Origin: Muribaculaceae bacterium | Lineage (GTDB): Bacteria; Bacteroidota; Bacteroidia; Bacteroidales; Muribaculaceae | NCBI GenBank assembly: GCA_003979155.1 | Contig: RYWL01000016.1 | Location: 1 to 32,624, forward strand | Direction of reading: 5' to 3' | DNA: 32,624 nucleotides | Shown here: one piece after another, positions 1 to 6,875 of the stretch | Position numbering within the stretch: the stretch's first letter is position 1 | Layout: the number at the start of each line of letters is the position of its first letter | Program-made: the position numbers and the translations under genes | Notes under the pieces: model-generated | Told to the model about the DNA's origin: nothing | Seen by the model: only the letters and a program-made list of their open reading frames with translations | The model's database searches: none

Positions 1-26
1 TGAAATATTGACTGATGCTTAATTTA

Positions 27-401
27 TTATTCACATTTGTTTTTAAACAAGCTCTTAGTGTAGGGAGCGCCTTCAAGGCAATACTCCGCACCGCTTGTGA
101 AAGCCGAACCCGATATAAGAATAAGCCTCTTGCCGTCGAGATACAGATTGTCATCGGCTCCATAGCCCACACCTGCCGCGACACCGTCGTTGTTGAAAGG
201 CTTCTTGCCTCCGCGTGTTATAGCCGAAAATCCCGAAAGAGAAAAACCATAGCCGGCCAAGCCGTAGCCTGCATTCTGACTGTTGTAGGATATCCCGATT
301 TGCGGTGTCACTCCTTTGCCGTCAGGACAATGGATGGCAATATCATAAACCGCCGCACCGCCTTCATTAACCGAAAATATGTACCGTGGCCCCGTTTTCA
401 T
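27..401 (-). CDS. Truncated SpvB/Rhs-type N-terminal domain protein
   Basis: The 124-aa product resembles the N-terminal domain of SpvB/Rhs-type toxin shells: a sequence of the type GKGVTPQIGISYNS, then GYGLAGYGFSLSG, then YLDGKRLILISG. Family members are normally well over 1000 residues, so this is only the opening of the shell. It ends in KNKCE followed by a stop inside AT-rich sequence, with no YD-repeat region and no toxin tip. The ATG at 401 overlaps the TGA of the upstream gene (ATGA), which favours it over a TTG six codons earlier. It is probably a decayed or recombined remnant. The sequence left of position 27 is too short to tell whether a downstream fragment survives in another frame. 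Confidence 0.6.
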   Translation of the reverse strand: MKTGPRYIFSVNEGGAAVYDIAIHCPDGKGVTPQIGISYNSQNAGYGLAGYGFSLSGFSAITRGGKKPFNNDGVAAGVGYGADDNLYLDGKRLILISGSAFTSGAEYCLEGAPYTKSLFKNKCE

Positions 402-823
402 CGCTTGGCGATTTTCCAACTTGTCTGCCTGCCGTTAACCGGCACTTTCAGAATATAGATGCCTGCGATATGACCGCTTATATCAATCTTGTCAGTGGCA
501 TCCTTGACCGGCCGCGACAGAATCCTTATGCTGTCGAGCGAGAAAACCTCGACACACGCATCATCATCCGACTCGTAGCCTAAAATCTCGATTTTAAGAA
601 TCCAACCAGACGTGCCCGTCAGCTTCACAGTCTTCTCTCCGAGTGTATCGAAGAATGAATTCCTTCCGTTGTCATCCGAAACATCGGCAGACATGCTTCT
701 CGACAGCACAACTTCCCTCTTCACCCTGTTTCCCGCCGAATCATAGGCAAAACCGATTCGTTCCTGTCCCAAGACAGGAAATGAAAAGTACAACAGCAAC
801 GAAAAGAGTAAAAGATTTTTCAT
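398..823 (-). CDS. Secreted protein with type IX-like C-terminal tail, upstream of Rhs fragment
   Basis: The 141-aa product starts with a signal peptide (MKNLLLFSLLLYFSFPVLGQ), followed by YDSAGNRVKRE, a motif common in short proteins that precede SpvB/Rhs genes in Bacteroidota. The last 30 or so residues (ISGHIAGIYILKVPVNG then WKIAKR) have the pattern of a type A sorting domain: a Ser-Gly start, GIYILKV strand and basic end. A GldK/PorP/PorT locus at the other end of the window would supply the matching secretion machine. The stop overlaps the start of the SpvB fragment, so the two form one transcription unit behind the promoter at 874-904. The function of the middle region is not recognised. 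Confidence 0.6.
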   Translation of the reverse strand: MKNLLLFSLLLYFSFPVLGQERIGFAYDSAGNRVKREVVLSRSMSADVSDDNGRNSFFDTLGEKTVKLTGTSGWILKIEILGYESDDDACVEVFSLDSIRILSRPVKDATDKIDISGHIAGIYILKVPVNGRQTSWKIAKR

Positions 824-873
824 GGCCGACGAATCAATCAGGAGAGAGTGCGATTGTTTTTTTACATTTACCG

Positions 874-904
874 CAAATTTAGTGAAATATTGTATAAAAC
901 CAAA
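874..904 (-). promoter_or_regulatory. Bacteroides-type promoter of the Rhs-fragment operon
   Basis: On the minus strand a -33 box TTTG (901-904) is followed after exactly 19 bases by a -7 box TAAATTTG (874-881). Both match the Bacteroidota sigma-ABfr consensus. Transcription would start near position 868-870, giving a leader of about 45 bases before the ATG at 823. This is the best-formed promoter in the window. Confidence 0.7.
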
Positions 905-916
905 TCTTTTTCGTAA

Positions 917-940
917 AAAATGTGAAATATCTCACATTTT
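917..940. promoter_or_regulatory. Perfect 9-bp palindrome (TGTGA-N6-TCACA core): operator or AT-rich terminator
   Basis: AAAATGTGA and TCACATTTT flank a 6-base spacer. The core TGTGA-N6-TCACA is identical to the half-site layout of Crp/Fnr-family regulators. Its centre lies about 58-60 bases upstream of the predicted start of the Rhs-fragment operon, a classical activator position. Alternatively, read on the minus strand it is a 9-bp stem with a T-run, 36 bases past the stop of the membrane-protein gene, and could be a weak terminator. The low GC content of the stem favours the operator reading. Confidence 0.5.
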
Positions 941-975
941 GGTAATCGATTATATCGGCACGTACGCAATTAGCC

Positions 976-1257
976 CTATCGTTTGATATTATTACGCACA
1001 TCCAACCAATTCTGCAACCACACTTTCAAACGCTCGACGCCGGCTTTGCCGAGTATCACGAGCGCCGCGTACTGGCATGCTTTGGCCAGACCGAAGAAAA
1101 CGGTCCAAAGCACCCCTTTAGTTACCGCGGATAGAGGTAAAAGCATCTGAGCAAATGAGAGCACATAACAGATTATGCATATGACAGCGACAATAACTCC
1201 GGTCCTGAACGACAGAGCCCGGAGTTCTTGCATGACTCTTGAAATCAAACGCTTCAT
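976..1257 (-). CDS. Small two-helix membrane protein (transporter-suffix-like)
   Basis: The 93-aa product has a basic N-terminus, two hydrophobic segments (about residues 18-38 and 48-69) and a short amphipathic tail. The pattern LLPLS, then KG, then ALVILGKAGVERLK resembles the short 'transporter suffix' membrane domain family; this is recognition by eye. Its ATG follows directly on the TAA of the nitroreductase gene (TAAATG, no gap), so the two are almost certainly co-translated. The function is unknown. Confidence 0.6.
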   Translation of the reverse strand: MKRLISRVMQELRALSFRTGVIVAVICIICYVLSFAQMLLPLSAVTKGVLWTVFFGLAKACQYAALVILGKAGVERLKVWLQNWLDVRNNIKR

Positions 1258-1884
1258 TTAATCGACAAAACTTATCTTGGATTCGTCGCGGGGACGGGCA
1301 TCGGGAGCTTCGGCCGGATATCCGAACCCAATGGCGTAAAGCAGCGTGTAGCCTTCAGAGAAATTCAGCTGCGAAAGATAATCGGCAGCGATTTCAGATT
1401 TCATGAAAGCGACCGGACCGCCGAGACAGCATGAACCGATGCCCATAGACCATGCGGCGAGAATCATATTCTCGCCCAACAGACCGCAGTTGACACCTGC
1501 ATACGCACCTTCGGGCGCAGCGATAAACACAACAGTCGGAGCGTTGCGGAACATATTCCGGAATGTCGGGTCTTTGGTCGCGTCGGGATTTTCTTTAACA
1601 AAAAGAGCTGTAACACCGTCGAGAAACTCGGGATTGTCGACAATGCGCAACTCCCATTCCTGGCGGTTCATGGCGTTGGGCGCATTTATGCCACAACGGG
1701 CTATAAGCTGCATTGTGTCGCGCGACACGGGGCGTGCCTGATAGTGACGCACACTGCGACGGCTCATGATTGTCTCAACTACAGAATTTTCGCAGACTGC
1801 GTTATTGTCTGTCGGAGTCTGGCTGCACGAGCCCAATGTGGCAGCAAGAATCGCGCCGAGCCCTATTCGCTTTAAAGTTTTCAT
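1258..1884 (-). CDS. Nitroreductase-family flavoprotein with lipoprotein signal
   Basis: The 208-aa product is a predicted FMN-dependent nitroreductase. RRSVRHYQARPVSRD near residue 42 is the usual N-terminal FMN-binding stretch, NAPNAMNRQEW is the second conserved segment, and the Gly-rich GIGSCCLGG lies in the C-terminal half. The N-terminus MKTLKRIGLGAILAATLGSC carries a clear lipobox (LGSC), so the enzyme should be membrane-anchored outside the cytoplasm, which is unusual for this mainly cytosolic family. The ATG at 1884 was chosen because it opens the lipoprotein signal; an upstream in-frame start would bury it. It lies 43 bases after the DUF3037 gene. The substrate is unknown. Confidence 0.85.
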   Translation of the reverse strand: MKTLKRIGLGAILAATLGSCSQTPTDNNAVCENSVVETIMSRRSVRHYQARPVSRDTMQLIARCGINAPNAMNRQEWELRIVDNPEFLDGVTALFVKENPDATKDPTFRNMFRNAPTVVFIAAPEGAYAGVNCGLLGENMILAAWSMGIGSCCLGGPVAFMKSEIAADYLSQLNFSEGYTLLYAIGFGYPAEAPDARPRDESKISFVD

Positions 1885-1927
1885 ATGTTTCTGTGTATAT
1901 ATCAAATACTTGGTCAATAAATCGCAG

Positions 1928-2323
1928 TCATTTCACCAGCTCCTCAAAAAGCCTGCTGAAAGTGTGGTCGGGGTCGGACGTAAGTCCGGGATGCGGTCGC
2001 GATGTGGAGAGACATGCACTCTTCACTGCCGAAAGCCACCGAAACCGCTCTTCTACCGGCAATTGGGCCATAGGGCCGGCCGAGGCAACTCCCAAAGCAA
2101 CATTCACAAATCCGCTCAATTGATTCTCGATTTCGCAGATGCTGTGCGCGCAATCGAACACCCCGAGTTTTGCCGGGTTGAGATAGACTTCGGCCTTAAT
2201 CCACTTGCGGCGCTTGCACACCATAAGAAGCCCGATGTTGACAAACTCCTCCCTCTCCACTCGTGGCACGTAGCGGATAACGGCATATTCGTACACTAAT
2301 TTTTCCTGAGAGTTGTCTTCCAT
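1928..2323 (-). CDS. DUF3037 family protein
   Basis: The 131-aa product begins with YEYAVIRYVPRVEREEFVNIG, the signature opening of DUF3037, followed by a basic strand KRRKWIKAEVYL. It starts 2 bases after the HipA-like kinase stop. DUF3037 genes beside HipA_2-type kinases are a recurrent arrangement in bacteria, suggesting a functional pair, but the biochemical role of DUF3037 is not established. No signal peptide or membrane segment is visible. Confidence 0.8.
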   Translation of the reverse strand: MEDNSQEKLVYEYAVIRYVPRVEREEFVNIGLLMVCKRRKWIKAEVYLNPAKLGVFDCAHSICEIENQLSGFVNVALGVASAGPMAQLPVEERFRWLSAVKSACLSTSRPHPGLTSDPDHTFSRLFEELVK

Positions 2324-2325
2324 TT

Positions 2326-3105
2326 CTATTTGGCTTTTTGAGCCTCAATGGCAGCGTTCACGAATATTTCGGAATTGGCCAGGCGTGTGGTGAGAAAAGT
2401 CTTGTAAACATCGCGGATAGCACAGGGCGTCAGATCAGTGTTTTCCCATTGGAGCCAGTCGTCGGGCACGGCATCTACAATACGGCACAGCGTGCGTGGC
2501 GTTATTTTCTGGCGCATAGCCTTGTCGGCATCAGGCAACTTAGTAGCACGGCTGAGCAAGGCATGGTCTTTGATATAAGCAAAGGGCGACATTGCTGCCT
2601 TGACCGGGTCGCCCCAGGAGTGATGAAAGACAAAGGCAGCACCGTGGTCGATGAGCCACAGCTCGCGATTCCAGACAAGCATGTTGGTGTTGCGAACGGT
2701 GCGGTCTACATTTGTGATAAACGCATCAAGCCACACCAGACGCGAGGCCGTGTCGGCATCGATGCTGTTGACACAGGGGTCGAGAGTCATCGCCCCCGAC
2801 AGAAAATGCAGACCCAGATTCAGGCCGCGGCTGCTTTTCAAAAGGTCCTGTATCTCTTCGTCGCCCTCCGTGCGGCCAAAATTTTCGTCGATTTCAAGAA
2901 ACACCACTTCTGGCACCCTGAAACCGAGAGCACGGGCTACTTCACTGCCTATAAATTCTGCTATGAGTGCTTTCACTCCATGACCGGCGCCACGGAATTT
3001 CACCACATATTTGATGTCGTCGGCAGCTTCGGCAAGAGCCGGCAAGGAGCCCCCCTCGCGCAGAGGCGCTATATACCGAGTCAATTGATCTCTTCGTATT
3101 TCCAT
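2326..3105 (-). CDS. HipA-like (HipA_2) protein kinase
   Basis: The 259-aa product has the compact HipA-like kinase layout. VVKF with K36 is the likely ATP-binding lysine. The catalytic loop reads NVDRTVRNTN (D134, N139, N141), and IDHG at 152-155 supplies the metal-binding aspartate D153. All key kinase positions are present, so it should be active. It is shorter than classical HipA (about 440 aa) and has no HipB-like DNA-binding partner beside it; its neighbour is DUF3037 instead. The ATG at 3105 starts MEIRRDQL directly before the first conserved segment. An in-frame start 57 bases upstream adds an unconvincing extension. Confidence 0.8.
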   Translation of the reverse strand: MEIRRDQLTRYIAPLREGGSLPALAEAADDIKYVVKFRGAGHGVKALIAEFIGSEVARALGFRVPEVVFLEIDENFGRTEGDEEIQDLLKSSRGLNLGLHFLSGAMTLDPCVNSIDADTASRLVWLDAFITNVDRTVRNTNMLVWNRELWLIDHGAAFVFHHSWGDPVKAAMSPFAYIKDHALLSRATKLPDADKAMRQKITPRTLCRIVDAVPDDWLQWENTDLTPCAIRDVYKTFLTTRLANSEIFVNAAIEAQKAK

Positions 3106-3269
3106 ATAAATACAACAATTTTCGCGACCATAATCTGCAACGCCGCGCGCCACAGGGTTCACAAATCTTTTGCAGGCGCTAAATTAATTTATTTTTGAGG
3201 AATACACAATATCCGGCAAAACTTAGGTGCTATTCAGCATAAAGATAAAAAAGTAATTCTTTTTTTGCT

Positions 3270-3277
3270 TACATTTG
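3270..3277 (+). promoter_or_regulatory. -7 box (TACATTTG) of the steroid-reductase cluster
   Basis: TACATTTG matches the Bacteroidota -7 consensus and ends only 8 bases before the ATG at 3286. A transcript starting the usual distance downstream would have a leader of about 0-5 bases, so the message may be effectively leaderless. No TTTG -33 box is seen at the right spacing. Confidence 0.45.
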
Positions 3278-3285
3278 CAATAGTT

Positions 3286-4065
3286 ATGGAACACATTTTT
3301 TCTCACGACTTTTATTACGCCGTTGTATGGGCAATGCTCGCACTTGCTGTTGTTGTCTTCACAGCTCTTCAATATGTTACGGCAGGCTATGGAATGATGT
3401 ACTCGCATCGTTGGGGCCCTACAGTCGGCAACCGTATCGGCTGGGTACTTATGGAAGCGCCTGTTTTCGCGGCTATGCTTCTGCTGTGGCTATGCAGCCC
3501 CCGGCACACCGAGACTGCACCGTCGGTAATGATTGTTTTGTTTCTGCTGCACTACTTTCAGCGTAGTTTTGTTTTTCCGCTGCTAATCAAAGGCAAGGGG
3601 CGCATGCCGGTTGCCATTATCATGATGGGGGTTGTATTCAACCTTATAAACGCCTATATGATAGGCGGCTGGCTGCTTTACGCATCTCCGGCAGAGTACT
3701 ACACCACGTCGTGGCTGTGGTCGCCGCAGTTCATTGCCGGCACACTGATATTTTTCGCCGGAATGGGCATAAACATACAGTCAGACAGCATAGTGCGCTC
3801 ACTACGCAAGCCCGGAGACACACGCCACTACATACCGCGCGGAGGCATGTATCGCTATGTGACATCGGCCAATTACTTCGGTGAATTTGTAGAGTGGTCG
3901 GGCTACGCCATACTCACATGGAGCCTCGGAGGCGTTGCTTTTGCCATATGGACATTTGCCAATCTCGCCCCAAGAGCCAAAGCAATCCACCGGCGCTATG
4001 AGACCGAATTCGGCGAAGAGTACAGATCGCTCCACCGACGTTATATAATACCGGGAATATATTAA
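3286..4065 (+). CDS. Steroid 5-alpha-reductase family protein (SRD5A homologue)
   Basis: The 259-aa multi-helix membrane protein matches the 3-oxo-5-alpha-steroid 4-dehydrogenase family in length and motifs. WVLMEAP places a glutamate at residue 57, and HYFQR places His89-Tyr90; these correspond to the catalytic Glu57 and Tyr91 of human SRD5A2. The C-terminal block contains ANYFGEFVEW (N196, Y197, E200), the NADPH-binding signature, and ends RRYIIPGIY. Such enzymes reduce the delta-4 double bond of 3-ketosteroids with NADPH, giving 5-alpha products. It heads a four-gene run with an OYE and two SDRs, which fits steroid or bile-acid A-ring conversion. The ATG at 3286 was preferred over a TTG at 3265 because it aligns with the family start. 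The exact substrate is inference. Confidence 0.85.
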   Translation: MEHIFSHDFYYAVVWAMLALAVVVFTALQYVTAGYGMMYSHRWGPTVGNRIGWVLMEAPVFAAMLLLWLCSPRHTETAPSVMIVLFLLHYFQRSFVFPLLIKGKGRMPVAIIMMGVVFNLINAYMIGGWLLYASPAEYYTTSWLWSPQFIAGTLIFFAGMGINIQSDSIVRSLRKPGDTRHYIPRGGMYRYVTSANYFGEFVEWSGYAILTWSLGGVAFAIWTFANLAPRAKAIHRRYETEFGEEYRSLHRRYIIPGIY

Positions 4066-4075
4066 ACTATATGAT

Positions 4076-5296
4076 ATGAAGTTATTCACACCAGGAAAAA
4101 TCGGCCCGGTAGAGTTGCGCAACCGCACCATACGCTCGGCGGCATTCGAGGGAATGGGCAAAGACTACTCTCCTACCGACATGCTGCGCGACTACCATGT
4201 ATCGGTGGCCCGGGGCGGTGTAGGCATGACAACTCTGGCTTATGCCGGTGTGTGCCGCTCGGCACTGTCGTTCACATCTCAACTGTGGCTGAGACGCGAG
4301 ATAGTGCCGCAACTGCTCGCCATCACCGACAGCATACACGCCGAGGGAGCGAAGGCGTCGATACAGATTGGCCACTGCGGCAACATGACCCACAGATCTA
4401 CTGCCGGCGGAATGCCCGTTGGCGCGTCGACCGGGTTCAACTTGTATTCGCCCACATTCTGCCGAGGACTGAAACCCGACGAAATCACCAGGATGGCCCA
4501 AAATTTCGGCGAGGCCGTAGGCATTGCCCGTGATGCGGGATTCGACTGTGTAGAAGTACATGCCGGACACGGCTACCTCATATCGCAATTCCTCTCGCCG
4601 TATACCAACCGTCGGCGCGACAGCTTCGGAGGCTCGCCGGCTAACCGTATGAAATTTATGGATATGTGCCTCAACGAAGTGATGAAAGCGGCCGGCAACG
4701 ACATGGGAGTACTCGTCAAGACCAATATGCGCGACGGCTTCAAGGGCGGGCTCGAAATCGACGACTGCCTCGAAGTGGCACGCCGCATAGAGGCTCATGG
4801 CGTGCATGGCATTGTGCTCTCGGGAGGCTTCGTGAGCAAAGCGCCGATGTATGTGATGCGTGGCGAGATGCCCATCTACTCCATGACTTACTACATGAAG
4901 CAACTGTGGCTCAAATATGGCGTGCGGCTGTGCGGCAAATTGATGATTCCGTCGATGCCCTTCAAAGAACTGTATTTTCTCGAAGATGCCATAAAATTTC
5001 GCCGCGCGCTCAAATTGCCTCTCATATACGTGGGCGGCGTGTGCTCGCGTGCCAATGCCGACACAGTTCTTGACGACGAAGGATTTGACTTCGTGCAGAT
5101 CGGCCGGGCCCTGCTCAACGAACCCGACTTCGTAAACCGTATGCGCCGCGATGAAAGGCACCAATCGCCGTGCGAGCACATAAACTACTGCATAGCGCGC
5201 ATGTACTCACGAGAAATGGCTTGTCATCAGCATTGTAAGGATTTACCTCCCAAAATACTCAAAGAAATCGACAGTATAAAAAAACGAAACAGCTGA
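4076..5296 (+). CDS. Old Yellow Enzyme family NADH:flavin oxidoreductase (possible 5-beta-reductase)
   Basis: The 406-aa product is an FMN-dependent TIM-barrel ene-reductase. It opens LFTPGKIGPVELRNR, and residues VEVHAGHGYLISQFLSPYTN plus FGGSPANR form the substrate and FMN region. VGGV and IGRALLNEPD are the phosphate-binding end. After the barrel comes a short Cys-containing tail (C366, C372, C383, C387). The FAD/NAD domain of longer relatives such as BaiCD is absent. OYE enzymes of this type reduce the delta-4 bond of 3-oxo bile acids to 5-beta products. Next to an SRD5A homologue, this gives a plausible stereochemical pair. It lies 10 bases after the first gene and 4 bases before the SDR. 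Other enone substrates remain possible. Confidence 0.85.
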   Translation: MKLFTPGKIGPVELRNRTIRSAAFEGMGKDYSPTDMLRDYHVSVARGGVGMTTLAYAGVCRSALSFTSQLWLRREIVPQLLAITDSIHAEGAKASIQIGHCGNMTHRSTAGGMPVGASTGFNLYSPTFCRGLKPDEITRMAQNFGEAVGIARDAGFDCVEVHAGHGYLISQFLSPYTNRRRDSFGGSPANRMKFMDMCLNEVMKAAGNDMGVLVKTNMRDGFKGGLEIDDCLEVARRIEAHGVHGIVLSGGFVSKAPMYVMRGEMPIYSMTYYMKQLWLKYGVRLCGKLMIPSMPFKELYFLEDAIKFRRALKLPLIYVGGVCSRANADTVLDDEGFDFVQIGRALLNEPDFVNRMRRDERHQSPCEHINYCIARMYSREMACHQHCKDLPPKILKEIDSIKKRNS

Positions 5297-5300
5297 TACG

Positions 5301-6092
5301 ATGGAACAATGCAATGGCCGTATGGCTCTTGTCACCGGCGCGAGCAGCGGCATAGGACTCTGTTTCTGCCGCGAACTCGCACGCCGCGGATGCAATTTGT
5401 TGATGATTAGCAACCAGAAATGTCTGCAACAGCGGGCCGATGACATTGCCGGAGAATATGGCGTAAAAACATATTCTTTTTTCTGCGACCTCACACTCGC
5501 CGACAGCATAGAGAAAATACTCCGATATATCGACTGTATGGGTCTCGAGCCCGACTATGTCATCAACAACGCCGGCATATTTTCTTTTAAAGAAGTGACG
5601 GCGACCGGGGCGGCTACGGTGAGCTGTTTCATCAACTTGCATGTACGCGCCGTGACAGAGCTGAGCAAAGCTTTCGCCTCTCGATTTGCCGCGCGGCGAC
5701 ATGGCCGCATACTGAATATGTCGTCGATGTCGTGCTGGATGCCCATGCCCGGCATTGCACTATACTCAGCCACAAAGGCATATATCCGTGTTTTCAGCCG
5801 AGCGCTCCACTATGAGCTTCGCGACAGCGGTGTCTCTGTCACAGTAGCATGTCCCGGCGGCATAGCCACCGACCTATTCGGGTTGCCTGAAAATCTGAAA
5901 AAGCTCGCCATAAACTTAGGTGTGCTCGCCCGGCCCGAAACTTTTGCGCAAAAGGCAGTCGACAAGATGCTCAAAGGCAGAAAACAGTATATCAACGGTC
6001 TACTCAACCGCTTCGCCATTATTTTTGTCTCCGCCATGCCTACCACGGTGCGCATGGCGGTAAAACACCGTATACTCGACCGCATGAAATGA
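5301..6092 (+). CDS. Short-chain dehydrogenase/reductase (probable hydroxysteroid dehydrogenase)
   Basis: The 263-aa classical SDR shows TGASSGIG (12-19), NNAG (89-92), N112, and the catalytic set S142, Y155 and K159 (YSATK). The sequence is closest in style to the 17-beta-HSD/ketoacyl-reductase branch with a hydrophobic C-terminal end. In this cluster it would interconvert keto and hydroxyl groups on a steroid ring, perhaps C3 after A-ring reduction; this is inferred from context. The start follows the OYE stop by 4 bases, and its stop overlaps the next start (ATGA at 6089-6092), so translation is probably coupled. Confidence 0.85.
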   Translation: MEQCNGRMALVTGASSGIGLCFCRELARRGCNLLMISNQKCLQQRADDIAGEYGVKTYSFFCDLTLADSIEKILRYIDCMGLEPDYVINNAGIFSFKEVTATGAATVSCFINLHVRAVTELSKAFASRFAARRHGRILNMSSMSCWMPMPGIALYSATKAYIRVFSRALHYELRDSGVSVTVACPGGIATDLFGLPENLKKLAINLGVLARPETFAQKAVDKMLKGRKQYINGLLNRFAIIFVSAMPTTVRMAVKHRILDRMK

Positions 6093-6861
6093 ACGAGTCC
6101 GAATATGTAAAATTGCCGTCAGGCCGACCTATTGTTGTCACCGGCTCCACGGGCAAAATAGGCCATGAAATAGTGCGTGCCATAGCGCGGCTCGGCTATC
6201 CGATGATTTTGCCTTGCCGTAACAAAAAAAATTCGATGAGCTTGCCTGCGTAATCAAAAAAGAATTTCCCACAGTAAGCCTGAGGTATATAGCAATGGAC
6301 CTCAATGACACGGCATCGGTAAAAGCAGCCGTCGAAGCTCTGTCTGACACCACGCTTGCCGGTGTGGTCAACAATGCCGGCATAATGTGCCGCCACTACA
6401 CTCTGAGCTCAGACGGATATGAGACCACTCTCAACGTAAACTACTACAACACAATGCGCTTCAACAACGCATTGCTACAGCAAGTGACACAGGGCGGCGC
6501 ACTCGTGTTCACAACTTCAATAACCCGCATCTTTGTGCCGCGGCACATAAATGCCGACTCGGTCAACCGCCATACATTCGGACAGCTCAAAACATATGCC
6601 CTCTCAAAAAAACTCATCACCGGATATGCGCTCGAACTCGCCCGAAAAGCAGAGAGTCGCGGCATACGCGTAAACTGCTGCGACCCTGGCATTGTAAATT
6701 CAGGCATGATTACCATGCACCGCTGGTACGATTCTTTGGCCGACATCTTTTTCAGGCCATTTATCCGCACTGCATACAAAGGCGCTGTTCCGGCCATACG
6801 GGCACTGCTCTCCCCTCTTTCGGGACGCATTTTTACCCTTCGCAACATTCATAAGCATTAA
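6089..6861 (+). pseudogene. Second SDR, frameshifted in a poly-A run
   Basis: From the ATG at 6089 the frame reads a normal SDR start (VVTGSTGKIGHEIVRAIARLG, Rossmann fold) up to CRNKK, then hits a stop about 56 codons in. The remainder continues in the -1 frame: FDELACVIKKEF, DLND, VVNNAG, a Ser-containing TTSITR stretch, and TYALSKK with the Tyr-x-x-x-Lys pair. The break lies at eight A residues (6224-6231); nine would join the two halves into one intact SDR of about 257 aa with all catalytic residues. It may be a sequencing error, a recent mutation, a contingency tract, or rescued by transcriptional slippage. Everything else looks functional. Confidence 0.8.
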
Positions 6862-6875
6862 TTTACCCAAGGCCT

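Noticed and set aside
2338..3198. Open frame of 286 codons antisense to the HipA-like kinase
   Set aside because: The kinase catalytic residues are on the minus strand and the antisense product has no domain pattern.
4082..5179. Long open frame (365 codons) antisense to the OYE gene
   Set aside because: The plus-strand frame carries full OYE motifs; the antisense product is His/Ala/Arg-rich with no family pattern, as expected from a GC-rich codon shadow.
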